From contig JAYTVC010000014.1 in the NCBI GenBank assembly GCA_043744215.1, forward strand, positions 1 to 64,000: a DNA stretch of 64,000 nucleotides, read 5' to 3'. Numbering within the stretch: position 1 is the stretch's first letter; each line of letters opens with the position of its first letter. This document shows, in pieces, positions 17,333 through 25,233 of the stretch. The notes beneath the pieces are model-generated. The model did no database searches, had not been told where the DNA came from, and was given only the letters and a program-made list of their open reading frames with translations. The position numbers and the translations under genes were made by a program. Source of the DNA: JBEEJL01 sp043744215 (GTDB taxonomy: Bacteria > Pseudomonadota > Gammaproteobacteria > Burkholderiales > JBEEJL01).

Positions 17333-18091
17333 TTACTGCGTAAGGCCTGCACGGCAGATCGCAATGAATTCATCGGCAACCAGCGATGCCCCGCCAATCA
17401 GCCCGCCGTCCACATCCGGCAAAGACAGTAATTGTGCCGCATTTGACGCTTTTACGCTACCCCCGTAGAGGATCGGCAGGCTTTGCGCGATGCTTTTATC
17501 CAGCGTATTGATGCGCTTACGGATAAACTCATGCACCGCCTGCGCCTCCTGCGGCGTCGCCGTTTTGCCCGTACCGATGGCCCACACCGGTTCATAGGCC
17601 ACTACCGCTTTTGAGAACGCGGCAACGCCCGCAAGTTCGAGTACTTTATCCAACTGCCGCGCCACCACTTGTTCGGTCAAACCCGCCTGGCGCTCGTCCA
17701 AGGTTTCGCCCACACACAAAATCGGCGTCAAATTCGCTGCGAGTGCCGCCTGAAATTTCGCCGCAACGACAGCGTCATCCTCCCCAAACAGCGCGCGTCG
17801 TTCCGAATGGCCGACGATCACATAGCTGCAACCGAAATCCTTCAGCATGGCGGCGGAGACTTCGCCAGTGAACGCACCCTTGGCGTGCTGGCTCATATTC
17901 TGCGCACCCCAAGCTATGCTGGTTCCTTGCAACAAATTTTGCACCTGCGCCAGATACGGAAACGGTACACACACCGCGCACGAAGCAGATTTCTCCTCAC
18001 CCAAATCGGCTAGCACAGCGTGCAAGAGTTTCTGGTTTTCGGCCAGCGAACCATGCATTTTCCAATTGCCAACGACGAGTTTTTTTCTCAT
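17333..18091 (-). CDS. tpiA: Triose-phosphate isomerase
   Basis: A 252-residue TIM-barrel enzyme interconverting glyceraldehyde 3-phosphate and dihydroxyacetone phosphate. Catalytic residues are visible: the N-terminal lysine in VGNWKMHG, the histidine in VIVGHSERR and the glutamate in VAYEPVWAIGTGKTA, with the flexible loop after it. Length is normal. The start codon is preceded directly by a copy of the AT-rich dispersed element (18095-18120), and no Shine-Dalgarno sequence is present. The transcript may therefore be leaderless or poorly initiated. Confidence 0.97.
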   Translation of the reverse strand: MRKKLVVGNWKMHGSLAENQKLLHAVLADLGEEKSASCAVCVPFPYLAQVQNLLQGTSIAWGAQNMSQHAKGAFTGEVSAAMLKDFGCSYVIVGHSERRALFGEDDAVVAAKFQAALAANLTPILCVGETLDERQAGLTEQVVARQLDKVLELAGVAAFSKAVVAYEPVWAIGTGKTATPQEAQAVHEFIRKRINTLDKSIAQSLPILYGGSVKASNAAQLLSLPDVDGGLIGGASLVADEFIAICRAGLTQ

Positions 18092-18094
18092 ATT

Positions 18095-18120
18095 AAGTAT
18101 TTGATTATATTGAATATTTT
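18095..18120 (+). repeat. AT-rich dispersed element, copy upstream of tpiA
   Basis: Near-perfect copy: AAG, TATTTGATTATATTGAATAT, TTT. It ends three bases before the tpiA start codon. On the minus strand TATAAT (18109-18104) lies 12 bases before the ATG. Confidence 0.7.
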
Positions 18121-18256
18121 ATTCATGCGTAAAACGATTCTGCGGCGCAATTCTACTCTGCGCAGGGGGAAGGGGCAAACAGTAACTACACGGCTAATTA
18201 AAATAAAGGATGAGGCGGATTGTTCTACGTAATCATCCTTCAGTGCCACTAGCAAA

Positions 18257-18338
18257 CGTAGGGTGCGCTTGCGCACCAGATCTCTAAATTTCCCCTTTGT
18301 TGTCTCCGTACGCATTTGGTGCGCAAGCGCACCCTACG
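18257..18338. repeat. Inverted pair of REP-type repeats
   Basis: TAGGGTGCGCTTGCGCACCA near 18259-18278 and its reverse complement near 18317-18336 face each other across about 38 bases and could form a long hairpin. Each unit is itself an imperfect palindrome around GTGCGC. The same unit recurs at 18889-18971 and, as a single copy, at 19562-19582, on both sides of the RAYT gene. Confidence 0.85.
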
Positions 18339-18342
18339 CTTG

Positions 18343-18465
18343 CTGGAATGGGTGTCCTGGTTTAACCACCATCGGTTGCTGGAATCAATTGGCTACATTC
18401 CGCCGGCAGAAGCTGAGGTAAACTATTACCGGCATCTCGCCACGAAAGCCGCTACGGCGGCTTAA
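18343..18465 (+). pseudogene. Remnant of an IS3-family transposase (orfB 3' end)
   Basis: Only the last 40 codons remain, ending in TAA at 18463-18465. They include LEWVSWFNHHRLLESIGYI and PPAEAEVNYY, which closely match the C-terminus of IS3-family OrfB transposases (integrase-core type). The following bases to about 18503 (CTTAAACCAAATAGCCTCCG and onward to ATTCA) look like the right end of such an element. The 5' part is gone: the fragment is joined at its left to a REP unit. It is therefore a dead scar. Confidence 0.8.
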
Positions 18466-18640
18466 CTTAAACCAAATAGCCTCCGCGAAACCCGGGGCGA
18501 TTCATTAGGCTTTATAAAATTGTGGCTTACAAACTGGCTTAGAAGCACAGGTGCATATTGAAGTACAAGTTGCAGTCTCGTTTGGGTTGGCAGTGTCCAT
18601 CTCCGTTGTTGGTGTAGTATTAACCGCTATGGAGGTAGCT

Positions 18641-18754
18641 ATGAAAAACTTGAACGCCGTTATTTTTAGTTTTATGGCATGTATTTGGTGCGGAATTGCG
18701 TTCCTGCGGAGCCTGGTGGAAATTCCAACCCAAATGAGAGAAAAACTTGTATAG
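18641..18754 (+). CDS. Possible 37-residue small membrane protein
   Basis: Reading from the ATG at 18641 gives MKNLNAVIFSFMACIWCGI followed by a short hydrophilic tail ending EKLV. A strong ribosome-binding site, GGAGG, lies five bases upstream, which is better than most starts in this window. One hydrophobic helix with two cysteines is predicted. No homologue is recognised. The gene lies in a scar region between an IS3 remnant and REP units, so it could equally be a chance reading frame. Confidence 0.3.
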   Translation: MKNLNAVIFSFMACIWCGIAFLRSLVEIPTQMREKLV

Positions 18755-18771
18755 ATCGTGTTGCCTGCTAA

Positions 18772-18810
18772 GAGTGAACGTGGAAGGTCCGATTCCTTCC
18801 CTCCGCACCA
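18772..18810 (+). other. tRNA 3'-end-like fragment
   Basis: GAAGG TCCGATT CCTTC has the size and much of the sequence of a T-arm (usual loop TTCGATT, one change here). It is followed by CCTCCGCACCA, like an acceptor strand ending in CCA. A possible 5' partner GCGGAGC lies at 18706-18712, but the 105-base span does not fold into a normal tRNA. It may be a decayed tRNA, or the tRNA-derived end of a lost mobile element. Confidence 0.3.
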
Positions 18811-18888
18811 ATTTTAATGTGCTGACCAGCAGCGCTAACTAGTCAATCAACCGCGACCGCCTTCGGCGGCGCGGTTATCTCCAGCAAG

Positions 18889-18971
18889 CGTAGGGTGCGC
18901 TTGCGCACCACCTCTCGTTCCGTCTTAACCGATTTCTTCTCCAGCATCTGGTGCGCAAGCGCACCCTACGG
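18889..18971. repeat. Inverted pair of REP-type repeats next to the RAYT gene
   Basis: TAGGGTGCGCTTGCGCACCA (18891-18910) and the inverted copy (18950-18969) use the same sequence as the pair at 18257-18338. A separate near-perfect GC hairpin, CCGCGACCGCC-TTC-GGCGGCGCGG, precedes it at 18851-18874. The right unit ends 15 bases before the stop of the RAYT transposase gene. Confidence 0.85.
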
Positions 18972-18985
18972 TTTTGGTTTTTCCG

Positions 18986-19546
18986 TCATTCACCATAAAC
19001 CTCCTTCTCTTCGCCCATAGCTTCAAACTCTGATGTGCCTGCCCAATGCGAAGGATAAATTCCCCGCTCAACATATTTATGGAAGGTGGAATACGGCCAA
19101 TCGGCAACCCGTGAAACATGTTTATGTTTTACTGGATTGAAATGAAGGTAATCGGCATGGCGTTGATAATCAAGCTCGTCGCGGATTTGGTGTTCCCAAA
19201 AACGGCGCTGCCAAAACCTTGATTCATTTCTTTTGATGCGGGATTCGCTTTTGGGTGATGTAAGCTGAACGAGATGCTCGCATTGTTTGCTGACCGTGCG
19301 TTTAATCAAAGACCAGCGGATGCCGAAATTGGCATCGTCTTCGGGCAAGGTCCAAATACAGTGAAGATGATCGGGCAGTAATACCCAGGCGTCGATGATA
19401 AAAGGATGCTTTGTTCTCGCGAGGTTGATACCTAGGCGCAATGCGTTGCGCACTTCCGCCTGAGTGAGTAAGGCTTGGCGACAGTAGGTATTGACGGTGA
19501 AAAAGTAGGTGCCGCCTTGTACCTTGGATCTGCGGTATTCAGACAT
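18986..19546 (-). CDS. REP-associated tyrosine transposase (RAYT, IS200/IS605-like Y1)
   Basis: A 186-residue single-domain Y1 transposase. The histidine pair of the HUH active site is in LLPDHLHCIW (about residues 57-66). The candidate nucleophilic tyrosine lies in the helix DYLHFNPVKHKHV (about 131-143), both typical of TnpA-REP proteins. These enzymes bind and cut REP-type hairpins as single-stranded DNA. The gene is flanked by matching REP units (18889-18971 on its 3' side, 19562-19582 on its 5' side), which supports a functional pairing. The C-terminus is short and acidic. The gene appears intact. Confidence 0.9.
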   Translation of the reverse strand: MSEYRRSKVQGGTYFFTVNTYCRQALLTQAEVRNALRLGINLARTKHPFIIDAWVLLPDHLHCIWTLPEDDANFGIRWSLIKRTVSKQCEHLVQLTSPKSESRIKRNESRFWQRRFWEHQIRDELDYQRHADYLHFNPVKHKHVSRVADWPYSTFHKYVERGIYPSHWAGTSEFEAMGEEKEVYGE

Positions 19547-19561
19547 GGTGTGTTGTTGGAA

Positions 19562-19582
19562 TTGGTGCGCGAGCGCACCCTA
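19562..19582. repeat. Single REP unit overlapping the glmM stop codon
   Basis: TTGGTGCGCGAGCGCACCCTA is a single REP unit 16 bases upstream of the RAYT start. Its last three bases are the complement of the glmM TAG stop codon (19582-19580), so the repeat supplies the end of glmM. Confidence 0.8.
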
Positions 19583-20941
19583 CTTCGCAGCAGCCAACTT
19601 CACCCGCTCCGCAATCCGGTTCGCCAACGTCGAAACCACATCACGCGATTTGCCTTCGACCATCACGCGCAGCAGCGGCTCGGTGCCGGACGGTCGTAAC
19701 AATACTCTGCCGTCGTCACCTAATTCTTTTTGCGCATTTTCTACGGCTTGCTCAACATCTTTATTGCCTTTGTGGTCGAAGCCGCGCGCGGTTTTTACGT
19801 TGACTAATACTTGCGGAAACAAGCTTAATTCGCGCGAATATTCTTCGAGCGAGGTTTTGTTGACGCGTAGCGCGGTGAGCACTTGCAGCGCGGAGACGAT
19901 GCCGTCGCCGGTGGTGTGTTTGTCGAGCGCGAGGATGTGGCCGGAATTTTCGCCGCCGTATTGCCAGCCTTTTTGCAGCAGCATTTCGTTAACATAACGG
20001 TCGCCGACTTTGGCGCGGGCGAAGGGAATATTCAATTTGCCGAAGGCTTGTTCGAGCGCGAGATTGGTCATCAGCGTGCCGACCACGCCGCCTTTGAGTT
20101 GGCCGGATTGTTTGCGATGTTTGGCGACGACGTAGAGCAATTGGTCGCCGTCGTAGAGCGTGCCGTTGGCGTCGCACATCATCAGCCGGTCGCCGTCGCC
20201 ATCGAGGGCGATGCCCAAATCGGCTTTGTGTTCGCGCACGGCCGCTTGCATCAGCGCGGTGTGCGTCGCACCGCATTCGTCGTTGATGTTGAGGCCATTC
20301 GGCTTGTTGCCGATGGCGATGACTTCCGCGCCAAGTTCGTGGAACACATGCGGCGCGATGTGATACGTCGCGCCGTGCGCGCAATCGACTACCAGCTTCA
20401 GCCCGCGTAAATCGAGTTCGTTCGGGAACGTGCTTTTGCAAAATTCAATATAACGCCCTACGGCGTCATCAATGCGGCGGACGCGGCCAAGGTCTTTGGA
20501 TTCTTTGGTTTGCATCGGGTTATCGAGCTCGGCTTCGATTTGCAATTCAACTTCATCGGGCAGCTTGGTGCCTTGCGCAGAAAAAAATTTGATGCCGTTG
20601 TCGTCATACGGATTATGCGACGCGCTGATCATTACGCCCGCCGACAGGCGCAGCGCGCGCGTGAGGTAAGCGACGCCTGGCGTGGGCATCGGGCCGGTGA
20701 GCAATACATACACGCCGGCTGCCGAGAAACCGGCTTCGAGCGCGGACTCCAACATATAGCCAGAGATACGCGTGTCTTTGCCGATGAGCACGGTTGGGTT
20801 CGCGCTATCCTTGGCGTTGTGCGTCGCGCCGACTAGCACTTTGCCTGCGGCGTAGCCTAAGCGCATAACGAAATCCGGCGTTATCGGCGCCTGGCCTACT
20901 CGTCCGCGCACGCCATCGGTGCCGAAATATTTTCTGCTCAT
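19580..20941 (-). CDS. glmM: Phosphoglucosamine mutase
   Basis: A 453-residue enzyme converting glucosamine 6-phosphate to glucosamine 1-phosphate for UDP-GlcNAc synthesis. The phosphoserine loop SASHNPYDDNG (about residue 105), the metal-binding DGDGDR, the substrate loop GGENSGH and the phosphate-binding RPSGTEPLLRVM are all present. Length is normal. It is downstream of folP, separated by 14 bases. The stop codon lies inside a REP unit. Confidence 0.97.
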   Translation of the reverse strand: MSRKYFGTDGVRGRVGQAPITPDFVMRLGYAAGKVLVGATHNAKDSANPTVLIGKDTRISGYMLESALEAGFSAAGVYVLLTGPMPTPGVAYLTRALRLSAGVMISASHNPYDDNGIKFFSAQGTKLPDEVELQIEAELDNPMQTKESKDLGRVRRIDDAVGRYIEFCKSTFPNELDLRGLKLVVDCAHGATYHIAPHVFHELGAEVIAIGNKPNGLNINDECGATHTALMQAAVREHKADLGIALDGDGDRLMMCDANGTLYDGDQLLYVVAKHRKQSGQLKGGVVGTLMTNLALEQAFGKLNIPFARAKVGDRYVNEMLLQKGWQYGGENSGHILALDKHTTGDGIVSALQVLTALRVNKTSLEEYSRELSLFPQVLVNVKTARGFDHKGNKDVEQAVENAQKELGDDGRVLLRPSGTEPLLRVMVEGKSRDVVSTLANRIAERVKLAAAK

Positions 20942-20955
20942 GATTTTATCCCTGA

Positions 20956-21789
20956 TTAATTTTGCGACTGCACTGCTTGTAATACTGCCAGCGCGTCTTT
21001 GGTCGCGGCAACATCGTGAACACGTATGATACTCGCGCCATTTTGCGCGGCAAGCAAAGCAGCGGCGACGCTGGCATGAACGCGCTCGGGCGTGAGCTTG
21101 CCGGTGAGCTCGCCGAAAATGGATTTGCGCGATAAGCCGGCGAGCACGGGATAACCAAGATCCGCGATTTTTTGCAGGCCGCGCAGCAGCGCAAGATTGT
21201 GAACAGTACGTTTGCCGAATCCGAAACCCGGGTCGAGCACGATGCGATTTTTTTTAATGCCCGCCTGTTCGCACGCGGCCGCACGCGCCGAAAGAAAGCG
21301 CGATACGTCGCTTAAAATATCAATATAATCAATAACTTGCTGCATGGTCGCGGGGATGCCGAGCATATGCATTAAACATATGCCGACATTGGTTTTGGCA
21401 ACAACTTCGATCGCACCCTCGGCACGCAATGCATTCACATCATTCACCATGCTTGCGCCGGCTTCGATCGCAGCGCGCATCACTTCAGGTTTTTGCGTGT
21501 CGATGGATAGCGGAATATTTTTTTCGCGCAACGCAACGATCACGGGCATCACGCGCTGCAATTCTTCATCCAGCGCGACGGGCAGTGAACCGGGCCGTGT
21601 CGATTCGCCACCAATGTCGAGAATGTCTGCACCCTCGTCGATCAATTTCAGCGCATGTTCAATCGCACGGTCGCGCGAAAAAAATTTGCCGCCATCGGAA
21701 AAAGAATCGGGCGTAACGTTGACGATGCCCATGATGAGCGGGCGCGTGAGTGACAGAGAATAGTTACCGCAGATTAAAACTTTGTCCAT
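20956..21789 (-). CDS. folP: Dihydropteroate synthase
   Basis: A 277-residue TIM-barrel enzyme joining p-aminobenzoate to dihydropterin pyrophosphate in folate synthesis. The signature IMGIVNVTPDSFSDGG and the GGESTRPGS loop are intact, as are LDPGFGFGK and the LAGLSRKS segment. I chose the ATG at 21789 (MDKVLICGNY). The frame remains open to 21906, but that part translates an intergenic repeat (LELVEGRTDS). Codons for QVIDYIDILSDV overlap a strong copy of the AT-rich dispersed element without a length change against the family. Confidence 0.95.
   Translation of the reverse strand: MDKVLICGNYSLSLTRPLIMGIVNVTPDSFSDGGKFFSRDRAIEHALKLIDEGADILDIGGESTRPGSLPVALDEELQRVMPVIVALREKNIPLSIDTQKPEVMRAAIEAGASMVNDVNALRAEGAIEVVAKTNVGICLMHMLGIPATMQQVIDYIDILSDVSRFLSARAAACEQAGIKKNRIVLDPGFGFGKRTVHNLALLRGLQKIADLGYPVLAGLSRKSIFGELTGKLTPERVHASVAAALLAAQNGASIIRVHDVAATKDALAVLQAVQSQN
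21312..21340 (-). repeat. AT-rich dispersed element, copy inside folP
   Basis: On the minus strand it reads GCAAG, TTATTGATTATATTGATAT, TTTAAG. It is almost identical to the copy at the sfsA 3' end. It encodes QVIDYIDILSD in frame. Confidence 0.65.
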
Positions 21790-21825
21790 AAATTCACGGT
21801 GCATGTTATTGGCTACGCGGTTGCT

Positions 21826-21866
21826 GTCCGTCCGCCCTTCGACTAGCTCAAGGCAAACGGAGCCTA
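21826..21866. repeat. Widespread CTTCGAC-AGCTCA type intergenic repeat
   Basis: The stretch cttcgactagctcaaggcaa, flanked by cgtccgccc and acggagcc, belongs to a short repeat seen between genes in many bacteria (commonly written around TTCGACAAGCTCAGG). It lies upstream of folP and is read as LELVEGRTD if the frame is extended, which argues against the longer folP start. Confidence 0.6.
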
Positions 21867-21937
21867 AAAATGATTGCCGTTCCTTTAGTTGATACGCTTG
21901 TACCAACGAGACGATTCAAGCGGAGAAATGTATCAGC

Positions 21938-21965
21938 CATAAAAAAGGGCGACATGGTCGCCCTG
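21938..21965 (-). terminator. Rho-independent terminator after ftsH
   Basis: On the minus strand AGGGCGAC-CAT-GTCGCCCT is followed directly by TTTTTT. It lies 20-45 bases after the ftsH stop codon and should end the higB-higA-rlmE-ftsH transcript before folP. Confidence 0.85.
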
Positions 21966-21983
21966 AATGTGGGTTGAATAAAT

Positions 21984-23885
21984 TTACGTTTCTTGCGCAG
22001 GGTTGGCGGTGGCCGTCGGCGCGGTAGGCGCATCACCCGGCGGTTTTGCCTGCGTCGAGGCTGGCGGTTTGGGCGGACGCGGTTGCCGGCCTTGCATGAT
22101 GTCCTGAATCTGTTCTGCGTCGATGGTTTCCCATTCGAGCAGCGTCGCGGTCATCAGCTCCACTTTATCGCGGTTTTCTTCCAGCAATTTGCGACCCAGT
22201 GCATATTGCGTGTCGATAATGCGGCGGATTTCGCTGTCGATTTTTTCAAGCGTCGCTTCGGACATGTTGCGATGGGTGGTGACCGAGCGCCCGAGAAAAA
22301 CCTCGCCTTCATTTTCACCATACACCATCGGGCCCAAGGCATCGGACATGCCATAGCGCGTAACCATGTCGCGCGCTACTTGTGTTGCGCGCTCGAAGTC
22401 GTTTGATGCACCCGTCGAAACATTGCCGACAAATAATTCTTCCGCGATGCGGCCACCGAACAACATACAGATCTGCGCGAGCATCTGGTCTTTGTAGAGG
22501 CTGAAACGATCCATTTCCGGCAACGACCACGTTACGCCTAACGCACGTCCGCGAGGAATAACCGTGACTTTATGCACCGGATCGCAACCGGGCAGCAGCG
22601 AACCGATGATGGCGTGGCCCGACTCGTGGTAAGCGGTTTTCTTTTTGTCTTCCGGCGTGATGACCATCGACTTGCGTTCCGCGCCCATGAAAATTTTATC
22701 TTTGGCGCGCTCGAAATCTTCCATGTCCACCAGGCGCTTGTTGGCGCGCGCGGCGAACAGCGCGGCTTCGTTCACCAAGTTGGCCAGATCAGCACCAGAC
22801 ATGCCTGGCGTGCCGCGCGCGATGATGTCGGCCTTCACGTCGCTGGAAATCGGCACCTTGCGCATATGCACCATGAGGATTTGCTCGCGGCCGCGGATGT
22901 CGGGCAGAGGAACCACCACTTGGCGATCGAATCGGCCCGGACGCAACAACGCGGGGTCGAGCACATCGGGGCGGTTGGTTGCGGCGATAACAATCACGCC
23001 GACCGAACCTTCGAAGCCGTCCATCTCTACCAATAATTGATTCAGTGTTTGTTCGCGCTCATCGTTACCGCCGCCCAAACCTGCGCCGCGCTGGCGGCCT
23101 ACGGCGTCGATTTCGTCAATGAAAATAATGCACGGCGCGCTCTTCTTTGCCTGCTCGAACATGTCGCGCACACGGGCTGCGCCAACGCCGACGAACATTT
23201 CAACAAAATCGGAACCGGAAATGGAAAAGAACGGCACTTTGGCCTCGCCGGCAATGGCGCGCGCGAGCAAGGTTTTACCGGTGCCGGGGTTGCCGACCAT
23301 CAACACACCACGGGGAATGCGTCCGCCGAGCTTTTGGAATTTCGTTGGGTCGCGCAGAAAATCGACTATCTCGGAGACTTCTTCTTTGGCTTCTTCCACG
23401 CCCGCCACATCGGCGAAGGTGACAGGATTGGCGTTTTCATCCAGCATGCGCGCGCGGCTTTTGCCGAACGAAAACGCGCCGCCTTTGCCGCCGCCCTGCA
23501 TCTGGCGCATGAAAAAAACCCAGACGCCGATCAGCAATAACATGGGGAACCAGTTGAGCAACATTTCAAATAACACCGAGCGCTCTTCTTCTGGCTGGGC
23601 GGCCACTTGCACATTGTATTTGAGCAAATCGCTCACCAGCCACGGGTCGAACGGCGCGTAGGTGGTGTAATTACGTTTGTCATTCGTGGTGACTTTGAGT
23701 GTGCGCGAAAGCAAGCGGCCATCCATCGCCACTTTTTCAACTTGGCCGGCACGTACCTGTTCCATGAATTGCGAGTATTCGACCGTGTTCGATGCAGTCT
23801 GCTGGGCACCGTATTGCTTGATGACCATTAACAGAACTAGGCCGATGATGAGCCAGATGCCTACATTTTTTACTATATTATTCAA
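21984..23885 (-). CDS. ftsH: ATP-dependent zinc metalloprotease FtsH
   Basis: A membrane-anchored AAA+ protease of about 633 residues that degrades unassembled membrane proteins and regulators. Two N-terminal transmembrane helices flank a periplasmic domain. Then come Walker A GNPGTGKT, Walker B IIFIDEID, the second region of homology (ATNRPDVLDPALLRPGR) and the zinc site HESGH. I prefer a TTG start at 23885, because AGAGGT lies seven bases upstream and the family N-terminus begins just before the first helix. An ATG at 23915 would add ten residues. The start region overlaps a weaker copy of the AT-rich element. The C-terminal tail is proline/alanine rich. Confidence 0.95.
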   Translation of the reverse strand: MNNIVKNVGIWLIIGLVLLMVIKQYGAQQTASNTVEYSQFMEQVRAGQVEKVAMDGRLLSRTLKVTTNDKRNYTTYAPFDPWLVSDLLKYNVQVAAQPEEERSVLFEMLLNWFPMLLLIGVWVFFMRQMQGGGKGGAFSFGKSRARMLDENANPVTFADVAGVEEAKEEVSEIVDFLRDPTKFQKLGGRIPRGVLMVGNPGTGKTLLARAIAGEAKVPFFSISGSDFVEMFVGVGAARVRDMFEQAKKSAPCIIFIDEIDAVGRQRGAGLGGGNDEREQTLNQLLVEMDGFEGSVGVIVIAATNRPDVLDPALLRPGRFDRQVVVPLPDIRGREQILMVHMRKVPISSDVKADIIARGTPGMSGADLANLVNEAALFAARANKRLVDMEDFERAKDKIFMGAERKSMVITPEDKKKTAYHESGHAIIGSLLPGCDPVHKVTVIPRGRALGVTWSLPEMDRFSLYKDQMLAQICMLFGGRIAEELFVGNVSTGASNDFERATQVARDMVTRYGMSDALGPMVYGENEGEVFLGRSVTTHRNMSEATLEKIDSEIRRIIDTQYALGRKLLEENRDKVELMTATLLEWETIDAEQIQDIMQGRQPRPPKPPASTQAKPPGDAPTAPTATANPAQET

Positions 23886-23893
23886 TGGGTTAC
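23871..23893 (-). repeat. AT-rich dispersed element, weaker copy at the ftsH start
   Basis: On the minus strand it reads GTAACCCATTGAATAATATA, sharing the GTAAC..ATTGA.TA.TAT pattern with better copies. It includes the proposed TTG start codon of ftsH. The second half is lost, so membership is uncertain. Confidence 0.35.
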
Positions 23894-23975
23894 CTCTTTG
23901 CGTGTGAATCGCCAAATTGCATATGAACTATTGTAGCGCGAAACGCGGCGCTTGCCGAACAGCGTGTGACAAGCC

Positions 23976-24593
23976 TTATTTCTTGTCCTTGCCGAGTAAA
24001 TACACTTCGTTGCTGCGGTCGCGGGAGGCATCGGGCTTTCGAGTGGCGATACTGGCAAATTCCTTGAGCAAAATTTTGTAATATTCATCGAAGCCTTCGC
24101 CCTGAAACGTTTTGACCAGAAATGCACCGCCCGGTTTCAAATGCTCGATGGTAAATTCAAGCGCCAGCTCGCACAGCGCCATACTGCGCGCCTGATCCGA
24201 CAGCGGTATGCCACTAATATTGGGGGCCATATCGGAAAGTACAAGGTCCACCGGCTTGCTCATGAGCAAAGTTTTTAACGCGGCCAGGCCATCGTCGCTG
24301 GCAAAATCTGCCTGTAAGAAAGTGACGCCCTGCAGTGGCGCCATATCAATCAAATCAATGGCAATCACGCGGCCATTGCCTTTCATGCGCTCGGCCGCCA
24401 CCTGCGACCAGCCGCCGGGCGTAGCCCCCAGATCGACGATCGTCATGCCGGGCTTGATCAGCTTATCGCGCGCGTCAATTTCCATCAGCTTATACGCGGC
24501 GCGGGAGCGATAGCCTTCGCGCTTGGCGCGCTGCACGAACGGGTCGTTAATATGTTCACGCATCCAGCCTTTGCTGGTTCGGGTGGGTTTCAT
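23976..24593 (-). CDS. rlmE: 23S rRNA (uridine-2'-O-)-methyltransferase RlmE
   Basis: A 205-residue FtsJ-type enzyme that methylates U2552 of 23S rRNA in the large ribosomal subunit. The S-adenosylmethionine loop VDLGATPGGWSQVA (about residues 53-66) is present, as are catalytic-tetrad candidates in LSDMAPN, LVKTFQGEG and SNEVYLLG. Length is normal. The ATG overlaps the last base of the higA stop (TAATG), so it is translated downstream of the toxin-antitoxin pair. ftsH follows, as is common. Confidence 0.95.
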   Translation of the reverse strand: MKPTRTSKGWMREHINDPFVQRAKREGYRSRAAYKLMEIDARDKLIKPGMTIVDLGATPGGWSQVAAERMKGNGRVIAIDLIDMAPLQGVTFLQADFASDDGLAALKTLLMSKPVDLVLSDMAPNISGIPLSDQARSMALCELALEFTIEHLKPGGAFLVKTFQGEGFDEYYKILLKEFASIATRKPDASRDRSNEVYLLGKDKK

Positions 24594-24910
24594 TAATGCG
24601 CTGAAGTCGCGCGATGCACAACTGGACGAATCTTCGGCGCAAGCTGAGGCTCAAGCTCGCGCTTAGCCATACGCAGATCATAACTACACTGCAAATTTAC
24701 CCAGAACTCGGTTGTCATATCAAAATAAAGACCGAGACGCACAGCAGTGTCCATAGTTATCGGCCTGCCGTTTTTGGTAATGTCGGTGATACGGCTCGGC
24801 GGTACATCAATATCTCGCGCCAGCTGGCTAGGCGTAATACCCATAGGCTCAAGAAAATCCTTGAGTAGAATTTCGCCCGGTACAATTTCGGGTAATAATT
24901 TTTTAGCCAT
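24593..24910 (-). CDS. higA: HigA-type antitoxin (helix-turn-helix)
   Basis: A 105-residue XRE-like DNA-binding protein. The N-terminus has the HigA hallmark PGEILLKDFLEPMGITPSQLARDIDVP, followed by the recognition helix SRITDITKNGR. The FDMTTEFWVNLQ segment is typical of HigA. It should neutralise HigB by direct contact and repress the operon. It lies downstream of higB (16-base gap), the reversed order characteristic of higBA. Its stop overlaps the rlmE start. Confidence 0.92.
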   Translation of the reverse strand: MAKKLLPEIVPGEILLKDFLEPMGITPSQLARDIDVPPSRITDITKNGRPITMDTAVRLGLYFDMTTEFWVNLQCSYDLRMAKRELEPQLAPKIRPVVHRATSAH

Positions 24911-24926
24911 TATATTTCTCCATCAC

Positions 24927-25205
24927 TCAGTGATAATCCACGATTTCAACGTTATAAACGCCATCGTCTTTCCAAACAAAACACACACGCCATTGATCAT
25001 TAACGCGAATACTGTGCTGACCTTTACGCTTGGATTTCAATGCTTCAAGCCGATTACCCGGCGGCACCTTCAAATCATCAAGCCGGGCGGCAGCATCAAG
25101 TTGAAGTAACTTTCGTCTAGCGACAGATTCAATATTTTTGAAGCGCCGCACATCGACGCTATGAAATAACGCTTCGGTGTCTGGGCAGGCGAAAGATCGA
25201 ATCAT
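24927..25205 (-). CDS. higB: HigB-type RelE-fold mRNA interferase toxin
   Basis: A 92-residue RelE/HigB-family toxin. The family core is visible: FKNIESVARRKLLQLDAA, PGNRLEALKSKRKGQHSIRVNDQWRVCFVW and a C-terminal NVEIVDYH with the histidine typical of the active site. Such toxins cut mRNA on the ribosome until neutralised by HigA. It is the first gene of a higB-higA-rlmE-ftsH run on the minus strand. A palindromic candidate operator lies 12 bases upstream. Confidence 0.92.
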   Translation of the reverse strand: MIRSFACPDTEALFHSVDVRRFKNIESVARRKLLQLDAAARLDDLKVPPGNRLEALKSKRKGQHSIRVNDQWRVCFVWKDDGVYNVEIVDYH

Positions 25206-25216
25206 GATAATATTTT

Positions 25217-25233
25217 ATTCTGCGCGACAGAAT
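25217..25233. promoter_or_regulatory. Candidate HigA operator upstream of higB
   Basis: ATTCTG-CGCGA-CAGAAT is a perfect six-base inverted repeat with a five-base spacer, 12 bases before the higB start. The location fits autoregulation by the HigA antitoxin. No binding data can be claimed. Confidence 0.5.

Noticed and set aside
18700..18810. A complete tRNA-Ser(GCU) gene
   Set aside because: TGCTAA occurs before the T-arm-like part, but no anticodon stem or D-arm of correct size can be formed and the acceptor strands are about 105 bases apart with a mismatch.
21790..21906. A longer folP starting at 21906
   Set aside because: The extra 39 codons translate a known type of intergenic repeat and have no match to the dihydropteroate synthase N-terminus.
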